From positions 372,001-436,000 of the forward strand of contig QJPP01000027.1 of assembly GCA_003996215.1 (NCBI GenBank): DNA of 64,000 nucleotides, written 5' to 3'. A program made the position numbers and the translations under genes. Positions within the stretch are counted from its first letter, which is position 1. The number at the start of each line of letters is the position of its first letter. The notes beneath the pieces were generated by a model. That model worked only from the letters and a program-made list of their open reading frames with translations, was not told the DNA's origin and did not search any database. Shown in pieces: positions 1-13,009 of this stretch. The DNA comes from Jaltomata sinuosa. Lineage: Eukaryota > Streptophyta > Magnoliopsida > Solanales > Solanaceae.

Positions 1-691
1 TGAGAACGTGCGTTGCACCTTTATCCTGATAGTTGATATAAATTTTGTACTGGAAATATATATTTTAAATGGTACATACATTATTGACTTTTTTTGTTCA
101 ATAAAATAAAAATCAAAAGATATAAAAAGAAAAGTAACAACTTGTTAGTGTGGTTAGAACGTTTAGCAAATTTGATGCTACTTTACTGATACATATGTTT
201 TCTTTGAATCCCTTCATGATCAACCCAAATACGGTCAGAAGACATGAATCTTGTTGGATATTAAAAAAATAAAATAAAAAGTAAAGAAAAGGAGATGGTT
301 GTATAGTAGTTAACAAAGCATTAAAAAATATATAATATCGTTCATGAAAATGTTAGTATAGCAACCGTAACGTAACTATATGAAGAGTAAGCTATCAATT
401 GTTATAGTTCATTAAGTACCTGAAATTGAAGATGATGGAGGAGAAAAAACGAGTTAAAGAAGAAGAGGTTGTGATGATTATATTGTAAAAAAATTTATAA
501 ACCATACACACAAACAAAAATCTTCAACAAAAACAATAAATTGAGATTCAAATGAGAAATCAGTGGAAGGAAAATAGAAACATGAGAGATATTTATACTA
601 ATATGTGTAGTGACTTATGTGGTATCTAAGAGAATTCAAACAATCACTTCTAAAACTATCTTAATTACACGTCTATCTCTTCCTCATCCAG
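1..691. other. AT-rich intergenic DNA, no gene seen
   Basis: Low-complexity AT-rich sequence. Short open frames are present on both strands but none shows a domain, codon bias or a start context worth defending. Nothing else was recognised before the foldback arm that begins near 692. Confidence 0.6.
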
Positions 692-2368
692 CAGAAATTT
701 TTTACTATAGGAGAGGCACAACCAACAATAGTTGTGTGAGGCTCCATGTAGCTTTTGACACTTGGATAATGGGCCTATTTATGTACTTTACATGCTATTT
801 ACTATCACTCCTCTTCTTATTTCATTATTTTATTCTTCTTATTCCTAAAATATAACTAATATTAAACTTCTAATAACACAATTAAGCAATTAATAAATAT
901 ATTTTTTCTTAAAATAACTGAATTATTTTTAGAACTGTTAAGACTTTTGATTCATTATTAATAAAACTACTTTAAAATGCTTAAGTTCGCTCGAAAAGGA
1001 CTGACAAACTCTGTCTGATTTTCAATAATTTTTTTTAAAAAAAAACACAACTGACGGACTTTAAAAAAAATTGACGTATTTTCAATGATTATTTTTCTCG
1101 TAAAAATGCATAAAAATTATAAAAAGTTAATATTTTATAAAAATAATCGACGGATGTCTGTCGATCTTCCTTTTTTTTAAACAAAAATAAATGGACGTTT
1201 GTCGATAACATTTGAAGAGTATAAATAAAAATAATATAAGTATAAAAATTAGTATTTTATGTTTAAATGTTACATAAAAAATGAACTCAGGAAAAAATAG
1301 TGTTGTGTGAGTCGATCTCTAATTATTGCTATTTTTTATTTTTATAATTTTATTTTCAACCTTATCGTCTCTACTACTTGTTGAAATTTTTTGAATTTGG
1401 ATATGTTTAGTGTTCATTTTTTGTTGCTGTTTATGCTCCTTTTGCATCAGTCATTTTCTTCATTTCATACCTTTCAGGTTGTTGCTTCTATTATTTAATT
1501 CTCCTGGATTGATTAACCCCAAAAATAACTAGAACGTAAAAGTACCAAATTCTAAAAAATATTAGGAATAAACTAAAAAAAATTAGGATATGCTTATGGC
1601 ATATTTAAATAATTATATGTTAATAATAAAATTATCAGTGTATTTTAATTTATTAATAGTAAGATCGATAACATGTTATTAATTAATGTTTGAAATAGAC
1701 GTTAATTATGACATGATAGTGTAAAATGCCATATAAAAAATTAAGCACTACATTTTATGCTTACGCAATTCTTATTTATACTCTTCAACTGCAGTTTTAC
1801 ACTTTTAAAATCGATAGACATTTGTTAATTTTTGTAACCAAAAAAAGATCGATGAACATCTGTCGATTTTCTTAAAAAAAATATTTTTTTTATAGTTTCT
1901 GTGCATTTTTGCGTGAAAAATAACCAACAAAAATACGTTGATTTTTTTTTAAAATTAAAAATAATTTTTTATAGTTTCTGTGCATTTTGCGTGAAAAATA
2001 ACCAACAAAAATACGTTAATTTTTTTTTAAAAATCACTGACAACCCAACTGAGTTCGTCAAATTTTTACTGTCAAATTTTAGCATTTTTTAAATAGTATT
2101 ATTAATATTAATAATGAATCGAAGCCTTAACAATTCTAACACGCTTCAACCTTTTTAAGAGAAAATATATTTATCAAATTACTTAATTGTGTATTTAGAA
2201 GTTTGATATTTGTTAAGAATAAGAAGAATAAAAAAATTAAAAGAAAAAGAGAAATAGTGATAAATGGCATGTAAAGGAAATAAAAGGACCCTTTATCCAA
2301 GTGTCAAAAGTTAAATGGAACCTCACACAACTATTGTTGGTTGTGTCTCTCCCATAATAAATTCCATC
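692..2368. mobile_element. 1.7 kb foldback element with ~600 bp inverted arms
   Basis: The left arm (about 692-1290) matches the reverse complement of the right arm (about 1720-2368) almost along its length. Both contain, in inverted orientation, CACAACCAACAATAGTTGTG, the stretch AATACACAATTAAG or its variant, and GTCGAT-containing blocks (ACGGATGTCTGTCGAT on the left, ACAGATGTTCATCGAT on the right). About 430 bp of AT-rich spacer separates the arms. Small open frames at 610-855 (+) and 2237-2434 (-) encode similar peptides only because they lie in opposite arms. No transposase is visible. It is a non-autonomous foldback or long-TIR MITE; the superfamily is not determined, and the ends are approximate because no clean target duplication was found. 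Confidence 0.75.
1891..2040 (+). repeat. 79-bp direct duplication inside the right foldback arm
   Basis: A block starting TATAGTTTCTGTGCATTTT and containing GCGTGAAAAATAACCAAC occurs at 1891 and again at 1970. The left arm has only one equivalent copy, so the duplication arose after the arms formed. Confidence 0.7.
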
Positions 2369-2549
2369 CAGCAATTGAAAGTTATGTAAATGACAAAATA
2401 GTTTTGCCTGATTTTTTCTATCTATAGTACTCATATATCCATCATCATATTATTATTATTTTATTATTTTATACTAAACGTGAGAAACAATAAAATTAAA
2501 AATTGAATTAAAAAATATCCTTAATTTATTGATGAAAATTAATATCTTA

Positions 2550-2552
<3 letters not shown>

Positions 2553-2619
<67 letters not shown>
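2553..2619. repeat. (TA)n microsatellite, about 33 units
   Basis: An uninterrupted TA dinucleotide run of about 67 bp just right of the foldback element. Such tracts are length-polymorphic and prone to assembly error. Confidence 0.95.
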
Positions 2620-2621
<2 letters not shown>

Positions 2622-2689
2622 CTAATAAGCTAATTTTTTAATTACTTATAAGTTATAATAGTCTAAAATTCATCATTATTACTCCATGA

Positions 2690-4280
2690 TACACTCAAAT
2701 TATACCTCCAAAAGAAAATATAAAGCGGTTGTTAGTCAAATATAGAACCTAACCAAGGTTAGGATCGATCCCACATGGAATATGGTAGGACCTAAGTCAA
2801 TAGTGCGTATATGCGCTCTTAGCCTTCTTATTTTCCCAATGGGGGGTTTTAAGTAACAACTAATGTTTTCAAAGTTATAAGTAACAAGTAATCAACAAGT
2901 ATCAATATTGTTGTAATTCAGAGAGAGAATGGACTAGGACTGTGTTCCCCATGAGTTCATAACGTAGTAAAGCGTTGTACTAGCAATCTATTCTAGTGCT
3001 TAGCATGCAAGATCAGTAAGTTAAGTTCAACTAAATAGTTGGTCCCTTAGATAGAAGAATTTCACCATGCAACTTGGTCCGTCTATGGGTGTATGCTTTA
3101 TTAACCCTTACCTTTATCCCAAATTAGCTATTTCTGGACAAGGTCAAGCTATTAGATGAGGGTTGGTAGCCTCAAATCTCCATTGTAATATCCCTTTTCC
3201 CATTCGTTACCCTCTTAATCCGGCAAGTAAGAATAAGGCGAGTTCTAACGTTGCACACCGTTAAAAAGCAATCAAAGCGGAGGGAAGAACAATGCATGCA
3301 TAAACACCTTCCTAGATTTGCTAAGTACTTTGCTTAATTTGCCAATCCGTCATGGTTTCCACAACCCTAGTTGTGTATTTAGCTACTCATGATCATAAGA
3401 AAACAATCAAAATTTGTTGAAGAATTCATAATCATATACCTACGAGATGAAATAAAGAAATCCAGAATCTTGAATTATTAAAGAAGAATCAATAACCAAG
3501 AACCAATTGATGAATTAATCTCCCAAAATCAAGAACAATGTAATACCAATGTTTCCAAGTCGGTTCTCTAACCAAAAGTAGTGCATAAAATGTAAAAGAA
3601 AACTTAGAAAAAGTATTTATAGACAACAAATCCTATCCTAAGTTGACTAGGAAAACATAGCCGCATCAGTGATCATGGACGGGTCCACAACCTGTCATTC
3701 TGAATGACGACTCATGGATTGCTGAGGTCAACTATAGTTCTGCTATGTTAAACCTTTCTGCTGGCAACCTCTACTGGTGGAACCACGGGTCATGGAATCA
3801 ATCCACGGGCCGTCAAATGACCCATGGTTTTGGACTCTAGTTGCACCTTCTCTGACAAATAACCATGAGTAACAGGATATGTTCGTGGTCTGAAACTACG
3901 ACCCATGAACTAACTCGTGGTTCATGTTCCCCTTTTTGCATGTCTGCAGGTTCTCAAGTTCTACGATTCACAGGACGGGTCATGGAAGCAATCCATAACT
4001 CATAGACTGTCTCGTGATTTTGTTACAAGGAATTGCATTCCTGCAGATCTTGTTCCACGAGTAGCAGCACGGGTCCGTGGTTTTAAACCATGGTCCGCAA
4101 ATCCATCCGTAGATCCTGCATTCATAAATTTTCAGTACAAATTCCAGCTCTTTGGCCATAGATCCTGTTTTCCTGCACAACTCACAAAAACTATCAAATC
4201 TACCAATAAAATGCTAAAGAACACACAAAAATTCTAAGTGTTAAGCGTCAAAAGTGTTGTAAATCTACGGCATATCAACA
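2690..4280 (-). mobile_element. LTR (3' side) of Athila-like element A
   Basis: This region aligns with the LTR at 7202-8769. Shared anchors are GATCGATCCCACA, GTTCCCCATGAG, CATAACGTAGTAA and AGCATGCAAGAT, then an Asn/Lys-rich tail and a TATA-like box on the minus strand (TATAAATA, plus 3614-3621). The right end CATATCAACA is directly followed by CCCTCAACTT, which on the minus strand is the polypurine tract AAGTTGAGGG. The LTR is therefore a 3' LTR of a minus-strand element. The left end is diverged and placed by homology. Confidence 0.8.
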
Positions 4281-5719
4281 CCCTCAACTTCAACTTAAAA
4301 TTTTTGCTTGTCCTCAAGCGACAAAAAAAACTATCCTATAACGACGCTTAAGCAAAATAAAACTAGGAACTACGACAGTCATATGGTGCGATCAACTCAG
4401 CTCATAATTGACGCCCTCTTCTTCTCAGTATAAACAAGTGCACATATACCGTTCATCAAGTCAACACAAGAGGATACATGGGTGACATCACGATATCTAT
4501 AGACAATTTAGCATACACAATGACACTTACCTTAACAATCAACAATCAACAGTACCCTAGTGCCCTCACCGCAAAGAAGTCCCAGTCACACAGTGAACAT
4601 ATTCAAGAATGGGACTGGAACCATCACACTCACTCTAGCAAAACGTTCAAGCAATGCATATACAATCCATAGGCTTGCCTTTATTTTCTATGCCTCGGTT
4701 TTTGAACAGTTAGACTAGGATTATTATAGGACTTTATTTGGCTTGTAACGTAAGCTTGGGGATGGGTATGGTATATTTGGGAATAGTGACTATGCCCTCC
4801 TTGACACTATGTTATTTTTCTTTCACTTTCAGTTCAACTCTTTTCCTCCCTTATTCTCCCTATTTATTTCTTCTTTTACCAAGCGACCGGTGCGGCTTTT
4901 ATTTCAACTTAACTTCTTTTCTCATTTTTTTCTTTTCTTTTTTTCTTTTTTCTTTTCTTTTTCTAGCTACACCACACCCGTTATTTTCTCTTTTTTTATC
5001 ACTAACCCGCTCCTTTCATACCCCATTCATTCTCATTTACCTCTATAGTAGCCACCCTCAACTTAGGCAATTTTCCTGAGTTGAGGTGCACAATGTCCAA
5101 GGAGGGAGTAAGGCCAAACTAAAGGTTCATAGAAAAACGGGGAAGGTGAATAGGCTAATCAACAAAATGGGTCAATTTAGTCTCAAAATCAAGGATTGAG
5201 GGATATCAAATTCATTTGAATGGTCATTTAGGTTTAGTGGACTAATTTTAAAAATGGCCTATGATCATGTCCCAACCAACTATCCTACATCCTAGGCAAG
5301 ACCAACCGAGCAAGTTATGGATTAGAACACAAAGCAAGAATGATACAAATGTAGCTCACACACACATGAAACATAGCCATACTATCGATTTGCTAACTAT
5401 CAGGTTCATGTCCTAGCTTAAGCTAGTTATCACATCCATATACATAATGTCATGCACAAATCCATAATGGTCAGTCTATCAAAAACAACTAACATGTTGC
5501 ACAAAATTTGGAGGGGCCTCTATTTTTCAGTCAAAATCAAAACATAGACTGCGCTAAGTTCCTATTCTTCTTTCATAAATACACAACCTATCTAAACATG
5601 CTGGTTCAATAGAAAATAAAGATCCTCGGAGAAAGAACACAATAAGAAAACCCCTAGGACTCAGATACTCTATGGTACCCTCTTGGGTTGCCTCTCAAGC
5701 AGCAACTGATTTAACATTG
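4281..5719 (-). other. Non-coding 3' part of element A internal region
   Basis: This stretch is colinear with 8770-10200 of element B. Shared blocks include TTTGCTTGTCCTCAAG, TAGGCTTGCC..TTATTTTCTATGCCT, TGACTA(T/C)GCCCTCCTTGACACTA and TAGTAGCCACCCTCAACTTAGG. It lies between the polypurine tract and the post-pol reading frame. A run of T/C-rich sequence (4830-5040) creates long but meaningless open frames. The right end (5683-5725) carries the GCCTC..ACTGATTTAACAT motif that also borders the post-pol frame in element B. Confidence 0.65.
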
Positions 5720-7171
5720 CAGTATGATGCAGGTATCTTGGCTGCTCAGACTTTGCCAAGATACCCGAAGATATGAGCATGGAATAGCTGCCCCACCCCA
5801 CCAATATAAAATATGCATTGTCCATAATGCACTAAAGAAAAATCTAACTACGAGAGAGGCGGAAACGTCCTATGCGCTAGTGTCTGGAGTAGTAGATGGG
5901 GCCAGTGGTATGGCAACCATGGTGGAATCAATAGCTTCATGTGCAGTGCTCTCAACAACACTTTATCTGCCCAAAACGGGCACTCCCACAATGGGGTCTA
6001 CAGAAGGATTTGCACCCGAAGGTGCCATGCTCGATGAGGTACCATCTCTCAATGCCGCAATCCTTACTCACTCAGCCTCAAGTTTCACCTCCTCCTCTCA
6101 TCTCGGGACCTCCATAGTTTGCTACATCACTTCAGCATCGACCTTTTTCGCTTTCCGCACATCTTTCTTTCTTTTCTTTTCTAAGTCGGCATGTGTCAAC
6201 ACTGACTCATCACCCTCTTTGCTGACTTTCTTACCTTTTCTCCTCTTTTTCATATTTTCGGCCTCAGGGACCTCACTATCATCATCATTATCATCGTGAG
6301 CTCTCTTAACTGATTCACAAGAAGGGGAGTATGCTAGAAAATCAATAAAAGAGTCATCCTCCTCAGCTCCAACTGATGCAATCTCAACATTTGCGATAAC
6401 CGGCACCGCTCACTTTTGAATCGCATCAATGTCAGCTCGAGCTATGGCAAGCTCAGTGAAGATAGCAGTAAGGTCCAGAATGCTCAAGTTTTGCAGCCGC
6501 TTGTTTACCCAAATCTCTATCCCGTCCAAACAGGCATTTACATTATCAATCGAACTCTAGATGGGCTTAAGGGAAGCAATAATCTCTTTTTTGATCAACG
6601 GTTTAACGGTATTGGAGAACCATTTTATCTGCTCATCCGCATGAAAATCCATTTTAGCCACTTTACTGAAAGTGTCACTAGTGAACATGATGGTGGTGCA
6701 TGGTTCTGACGATGGAGTAGCTGAAGTGCCCTCTATCATTTTGGGCCAAACCCTCATAAAACAAATAGAAAGTGCCCTCTATGGCCCATGTCACATTATC
6801 CCAAACTTTGGGGTTTTTGCTTTTGAATATTAGGACAATGGGGATGGGCTCATCATGTTGAGCCACTACTGCATCAGGACTATCAGTGCCAGACTCGCTA
6901 GCACTACCAGAGGCTGACCCTGAACCCGTGTCTTTTTTGCTGCCCAAAGTTGTGTGTCCTCCGAGTTCAGATTCTCTGATACCGCTCTCCTGAGATGATG
7001 ACTCAGACTTACCCTCTCCCTCTTCAAACTGAGTAGGGGTGGTCTGTGCCAGTAGATTTTCCCTCTGCCTCGTGTCCGAGGCTCTGCCTCAGTGTCAGAG
7101 TCTATGGTATATATTTCCTCGGATCCACTTTTCTCTGATCCAGAAGACTCATATTGAATTTTTCTTTTCAT
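5720..7171 (-). pseudogene. Truncated post-pol ORF of element A
   Basis: Minus-strand fragments resemble the two ends of the post-pol reading frame of element B (10357-12726). The N-terminal part (7171 downward) is Ser/Glu-rich and contains SSGSEKSGSEE and IDSDTEAEPR. The C-terminal part (6406-6122) is Lys-rich with KKRRKGKK and LEKKRKKDVRKAKK, like the KKRKRKDK / KKKDNRAAKRANK segment in B. The conserved middle domain seen in B (near 11865-11548) is missing, so the copy has an internal deletion plus frameshifts. The remnant ends at 7201, where the LTR of element B begins. In this family the frame follows integrase; its function is not established and none can be inferred from the sequence. 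The calls rest on composition and order rather than on strong residue identity. Confidence 0.5.
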
Positions 7172-7201
7172 CCTTATATCGGCTTATTTTTATGCCTGAT
7201 A

Positions 7202-8769
7202 TGCCCAAAGTACACCTCCTTTTAGAAGTATAAGCGATCGCTATTCAAATATAGAATTTAATGAAGGTTGGGGTCGATCCCACAGGGAATATGGTACGAC
7301 TAGGGTCAATTAGTGTTTACTCATGCTGTTAGCCATTTATTTCCCTACAGGTGGGAGGGAATTAAGTAACAAATATTTATTATAATTTAGTATCAAACAA
7401 GTAACAAGTAACAATTTCAAGAGTTGTTATCAATGAGAGAAACGACTAGGGTAGTGTTCCCCATGAGATCATAACGTAGTAAGGCGTTGTACTGAGTAAA
7501 CTAGCTTGGTGCTTAGCATGCAAGATTGGTAAGTTAGGTTCACCTAAATGGTTGGTCTCCTAGATAGATGAATTTCACCACACACCTTGGTCCGGTCATG
7601 GGTTTATAATTTACTGACCCTTACCCTAGATTCCAGGTTAGCTATTCCTGGACAAGGTCAAGCTTTTAGGTGAGGGTTGGTAGCCTCAAATCTTCATTGT
7701 TAAAAAACCCTTTTCCCATTCGTTACCTCTTTGGTCCGGTAAGTAAGAATAATGCGAGTTCTAATATTTGCAACTGTTAAAAAGCAATCAATGCGAAGGA
7801 AAGAACAATACATGCATAAACACTGCCCTAGAATTACCAAGTATTTTGCCTACTTTGTTAATCCTTTATGGTTCCCACAACCCTAGTTGTGGATTTAGCT
7901 ACTCATGTTCATAAGTATGTGATCAGAAGTTGTTGAAGCAATCATGAGCATATACTTACAAGAAGAAGAAAAGAAATCCGGAATCTTGAATAATTCTTAA
8001 GAACACTTCAATAAATCAAGAACAAACTTTGAATTCTCAAAACTATGATAAGATGTCTCCAAAAAATGTAACAAGGTCGTAACTATCGTGTAACAATACG
8101 TGAACAATGAGTAACCCTAAATAAAACCTAAGGGGAAGTATTTATAGACAAAACATACCAAATCCTAAGTAAACTAGGAAATCTAGGTGCGGTACTTCCA
8201 ACGGGATGCCCCACGGGTCATCGTGGATGCGATGAGCGTCGTGAGTACCCGTCGAGCCTCCTTCATGTTTTGGCTCTAGGCTTCTGCCTTGTTTCCATGG
8301 GCTACTATGATGGGACATCATGGAGGCAACGTCCATTGTGGCCAGCTTGTCGGGTAACAACTCATTTATCCAATCTCCTCTAGCATATTTTGACGGGCTT
8401 CGTGACGTCCCATCATGTCTCTCACGGGCGTCGCGGCAGCTCGTCAAGTCTAGCCTTCACAGCTTCCAGTCCAACAGACTCTGTGACATCCCATGGCTGG
8501 ACCGACGTGTCAGCGCATGGGAGATTAGTTTTGCCCTTAAGACTCTCTAGCTCATTCTGACGGCTTCTTCTACGGGCCGTGGCAGATCCCATGCCTATAG
8601 GGCATGTATTTTACCCAGAAATCTGCAACTTCTTTGGCATTTTTATCTTTTCAATACTTTTCCCTGTACATGCAACAAACGACATCAAATCCAACAAAAT
8701 ATACTTTAGAACTCCCAAAATCCTTAGTTTTAAGCGTCGAAAGTACCGTGAAATCCCGACACATCAACA
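7202..8769 (-). mobile_element. 3' LTR of element B
   Basis: Starts TGCCCAAAGTACACC and ends ACATCAACA in plus orientation, so it has TG..CA ends. It is collinear with 29547-31133 over its whole length, for example the shared TACACCTCCTTTTAGAA, ATGAGAGAAACGACTAGGG and CTCACGGGCGTCGCGG blocks. A minus-strand TATA-like box (TATAAATA) sits at 8139-8146, about 620 bp from the LTR start. Confidence 0.9.
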
Positions 8770-8779
8770 CCCTCAACTT
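8770..8779 (-). promoter_or_regulatory. Polypurine tract of element B
   Basis: Minus-strand AAGTTGAGGG lies immediately upstream of the 3' LTR start TGTTGATGT. The same ten bases occupy the same place in element A (4281-4290). This is the expected primer site for plus-strand DNA synthesis. Confidence 0.75.
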
Positions 8780-10356
8780 AGAATGTTTGCTTGTCCTCAA
8801 GAAACAAAAGAAAACAAAAACTAAAATGATGCTTAAGTAAAAGAAAACTAGAAACTATAGCAGCAACATGATTCAGTTATCTTTTCAATCCACAAGATCA
8901 GTACCACTCCTTAACAGCTCAAAAACCAATGCATTTATTTAAGTTATCAAAATCAACACAAGATAGATCCATGAGTGACAACATGATATTTCATGAGCAA
9001 TCTAACATACACAGTAGACATTCAAACCAAATAATCAGCAATCGCAGTCTACTCTAGTGCCCTCACAACAAAGAAGTCCCGATCACATAGAATTGCAATT
9101 TGACAAAGAGGGACTGGGAACACTCTCTCTCTCACAAATAAATTCAAGCTGTACATACACAATACCATAGGCTTGCCCTTATTTTCTATGCCTTAGCTTT
9201 CAAACAGTTCGGTTAGGATCACTATAGGACTTTGTTAGGCTTGTAATGTAGGCTTGGGGATGGGAATGGTATATTTGGGTCGACAGTGACTACGCCCTCC
9301 TTGACACTACAATTACTTCTTATTTTCCACTTTTCAGACCACAAAGTTTGCCTCTCTTGGTCTCCCTTTTTTGTTACCTTTTCACTTTTATCAAGCTTAG
9401 GGTGTGACTTTCATTGCACTCTTGCACATTTTCTTTCAATCCATTTTTTTTCTTTTGCAACTCACAAACCACACCCGTTATCTTCCTTTTTAGCACTAAC
9501 ATGATCTTTTCATACCCAACACTTCCTACTTACCCTTATAGTAGCCACCCTCAACTTAGGATTTTAGCCTGAGTTGAGGTGCACAATGTCCAAGGAGGGA
9601 CCAGGGCTAAAACAATGGTTTATAGGAAACAGGAAAGATGACAAGCTAATAACAAAAAGGTTCTCTTAGGCTCAAAGGGATTCAATTTCATTTGGTAGGT
9701 CATTTGGCTTAAATAGACTCATTCAAAAATGGCCTATGATCATTTCCTAATAAAAGCCATTCTACAACCACAGTAAGACTAACCAAACAAGTTCTAGATT
9801 GGACACCACAACAAGAATAAATACTAAGCAGCTCACTTCACACATGGCACATAGTTTAGACTACAGACTAGCTAACTATCAGTTCATGCTTTAGCTTAAG
9901 CTACTTATCACAGTTATATGCATGCTGTCATTTACAGATCCATCAAGGTCAGTCCTAACAAATTATTGCACAAAAATTTAGAGGGGTCTCCATTTTCACA
10001 AAAATTATTCAAAATACGACCATAGCTGCATTCAGTTCCTACTTTACTTCTACAAACACACATCCTATTCTAAACATGCCGATTCAATAGAAATTAAAAG
10101 TCCATAGGGAAAGAACACATGCAAGAAAACCCCAAGGATGCAAATACCATTTAGATTCACTCATGGGTTGCCTCCCATGCAGCGCCTGATTTAACATCAT
10201 GGCACGACGCTAGTGTTTTGGCTACTCAAACTTTGCCAAAACACTCTACAAAAAAGTAGATGACCTAGCTGCCTCTCACCCTATTTAAAAAGCTGTGCAT
10301 TATCCCCAATGTACTAAAAATAACTAAACAAAGGATAAAAGGCATACCTGTGGTGC
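8780..10356 (-). other. Non-coding region between post-pol ORF and 3' LTR of B
   Basis: No supported gene. The sequence is colinear with 4281-5719 of element A. It carries one copy of the CCTGATTTAACATCATGGCA motif at about 10150-10210, just beyond the end of the post-pol reading frame. Confidence 0.65.
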
Positions 10357-12726
10357 CTAAGCGCGGTCATCAGGTGTAGAAGTCGGGCTCGCTGGATTTG
10401 TTCCCACAATCTTATCACCAACAAAGACTGCCTCTGCAGTTCTCTCAACAGTATCAACTTCCCGAGCAGCATCCTCAACACTAACTCCCACAATGGGGCC
10501 TAAAAACGGTTCCTCAGTAGTGCTGGCAACATCACTAGCCGAGCCACCAGTGCCAATGACATAAACCTCAATTTGGTGTATAACTAGGGACTCTTTTTGT
10601 GCTTTTGCTGCCTCTTTATTAGCTCTTTTGGCAGCTCGATTATCTTTTTTCTTCTGAGACTTTGGACTCAATGGGGAATCATCCGCACAGACATTCTTAT
10701 CCTTTCTCTTCCTCTTTTTTTGAGGTTCCGAAGGACTAGAAGGTAACTCAACATCTTTTTCCTTAGCAGGGTCCTTCAGTCGGAGCTGGGAATTAACATA
10801 GTCCCACAGATCAATCATGGGCTCAAATATAGTCTTGGGAAAGACTACCAGATCTCTATTATATGAGACCGGATGATCCTTCAGTGCATCCACATCTACC
10901 CTCAGCTTTGCAATGTGCTGCTTTATCTTTGTCAACTCAGCAGCCCCCCATCTCATCTAACTTGGCATCGATCCTCTCTTCCAAAGCGTCAATACGGCTA
11001 TGCATATTAACAAATAGTGATATGGCTCTCTATATAGAGGCATCAATAATGGCCCAGAACTGTTCAACAATTTGTTTCATCTGTCCTTGTAGCTGAATGA
11101 TAGTCTAAATAGTGTTAGCAAAATTTGCTTGGTGAAAGGCATAGATGGATTCAGGATCCTCCATTGGAGGTGCAGTAGAGCTAGATGAGGCCCCTAGAGT
11201 TTCCTCAGGTCAACTACCTAGTGAGGTAGGTGCAACAGTAGTAGAAGGTGTCATCTCTGGAGTGGGTACAACTGCCTCCTGGGTAATTTTGAGCGGTTCA
11301 GATGTGCCGCTCAGACCCATTACCTTGATTTCATCTTTAGACCTCTCTAGGTGGTGGGTCCAAATGGCTTGCATCACATGATCAATACCTAAATATTTCG
11401 AGACCTCCTCCTCATCACACAACTCCATCAGAAGCATGGGAATGGATATGAAGAGCTGATCTTTGTGACTCTGTCCTGTATTTCCTCAGCAATAATGTTC
11501 CCAAAGTTCAGATTATACTTGGATAGTAGGCTAGCTACTAGGATGACTCATTCAAGAGTCAACTGATTGTCAACACCTATTGGCATAAGATAAAAATGCA
11601 CCAAGGCCCACCAGAATTTAGCCTTAAATGATAAAGAAGCCTTTGTGATTTGTGGCTTGTCTTGGTCGAGCCACTTTGGTGTTTCAGTCATTGTAAGATG
11701 ATTGGCTAGCCGCTTTGTCTGCTTGAGATCATTCTTCACCTGATATTCATAGTCAAAGGTGTCAGTGGTAACCATATACTCAGGCCCAAAGAGAAATCTG
11801 TTTATGGTTTTGGCAGAGATGTTTATCGAGACACCTCGTACTGGGACGCTCTCAAGAGTGGGCAAGTCTACAATCTTCTGGCCCTTCTTGCATCTACTTT
11901 TATGGATGGCCTAATAGTTTGCATAAAACTCTCTCATGATGGTTGGCTGATAATCGAGGAGTGGCTTGGTAGTCCAACCCAAGTTGTAGTGTCAGAAATA
12001 TTCATCTAACTTGGGGAAGCCCTTGAGCTTGAGTGAGTCTATTCTCCATTCCTCTGCAATAGGGCATTTGATATGCCCACTTGCTATTATTTCTAACCCA
12101 TACTCAAAGATCTTCTGGGACCCTTTTACCATTCATCTTTTCTTCTCCCGGAGTCGGACATCTTTTGAAGTGAGGACCAGAGAGACTCTAGGCTCTTTTG
12201 GAGTAGGGGGAGAGGCCTCTTGTTCAGAGGTAGTCAGCTCTATGTCAGATTCAGAATCACCTTCACCCTTTTTTGCAGAGCCAAACTCTGACCCAGACTG
12301 AGCATCATCCCCAGTTTCAGTCTCAGTTTCCATGCCACTGGAAACCGGTATTGCAGTCTTTCTTTCTCTCTTTGCCGATAGAGGTGGGGGGGTACTCTTT
12401 GAATCAGTACTGGCAGAGCCAGAAGATAATCCTTCCCCCTCTTTAGATTGGGAGGAAGTCTTGGCCGATGTCTGCTTTTGAGTTGGTGCTTTATCTCCAC
12501 CCTCTTTAAACTGGGAAGGAGAAACCACCAACTTCTTTCTTGTCATCTTGGAGAGGAGGCGGTTGTCGGAGTCACTCTTCTCGGCTTCAGAATCAGTTTG
12601 ATCCTTTAGCCGAGACTTGACTATATTATCTGTAGCTTTCTGCCCCTCCCCCTGTCTAAGTGGAGCTGTTGGTGCCATATAGTACCTGAGCGTCATAAGC
12701 CTAATTCCCATGCCCATTAGGGACAC
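10357..12726 (-). pseudogene. Post-pol ORF of element B (putative plant transposon protein-like)
   Basis: A broken reading frame follows integrase on the minus strand. Segments in order: an N-terminal Ser/Asp/Lys-rich acidic region (12726-12133) with KREGE-like low complexity; a globular segment (11865-11548) with RGVSINISAKTINRFLFGPE and KAKFWWALVHFYLMPIG; a segment at 11437-11210; and a C-terminal region (10956-10357) with a possible coiled coil (ELTKIKQHIAKLRVDVDAL) and Lys-rich KKRKRKDK. The RGVxI-ISAxxINRFLFGP pattern is one I associate with the 'putative plant transposon protein' domain found after pol in Solanaceae Athila-type elements. Stops separate the segments, so the copy is inactive. 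The role in the life cycle is unknown; it sits where Athila elements carry an env-like ORF, but I see no clear signal peptide or membrane anchor. Confidence 0.65.
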
Positions 12727-13009
12727 GACGTCCGGTCATGTCGGGACGTGGGAATGGGCCAGTGGCATTTCATGAATCTCTTTTGGCTCCATGCCTATTT
12801 CCCATGCCCTTCGAAGCTGCGATGGCCCATCATATTGGGCGTGAAAATGGAGCCGACCAATTGTTGCATACTTTTCAGTTGACATACTCTAATCCTATGA
12901 GCGTGACACCTGCAATGACCCATCGCAGAGCCCGTGGAAACCCATTTTTTCTGCAATTCTGCATTTTTTCAATCTCACCACTTCCTCCACATTTAAACAC
13001 ACATTAGTT

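Noticed and set aside
2237..2434. Peptide similar to the one at 610-855, suggesting a gene family
   Set aside because: The similarity follows from the inverted arms of the foldback; both are at the outer part of the arms and lack any known domain.
4738..5079. Phe/Ser/Leu-rich 113-codon frame
   Set aside because: It comes from a T/C-rich stretch in the non-coding 3' region of element A; the homologous stretch in element B does not keep the frame.
5724..6299. 191-codon plus-strand frame
   Set aside because: Antisense of the Lys/Glu-rich post-pol pseudogene of element A; composition explains the openness.
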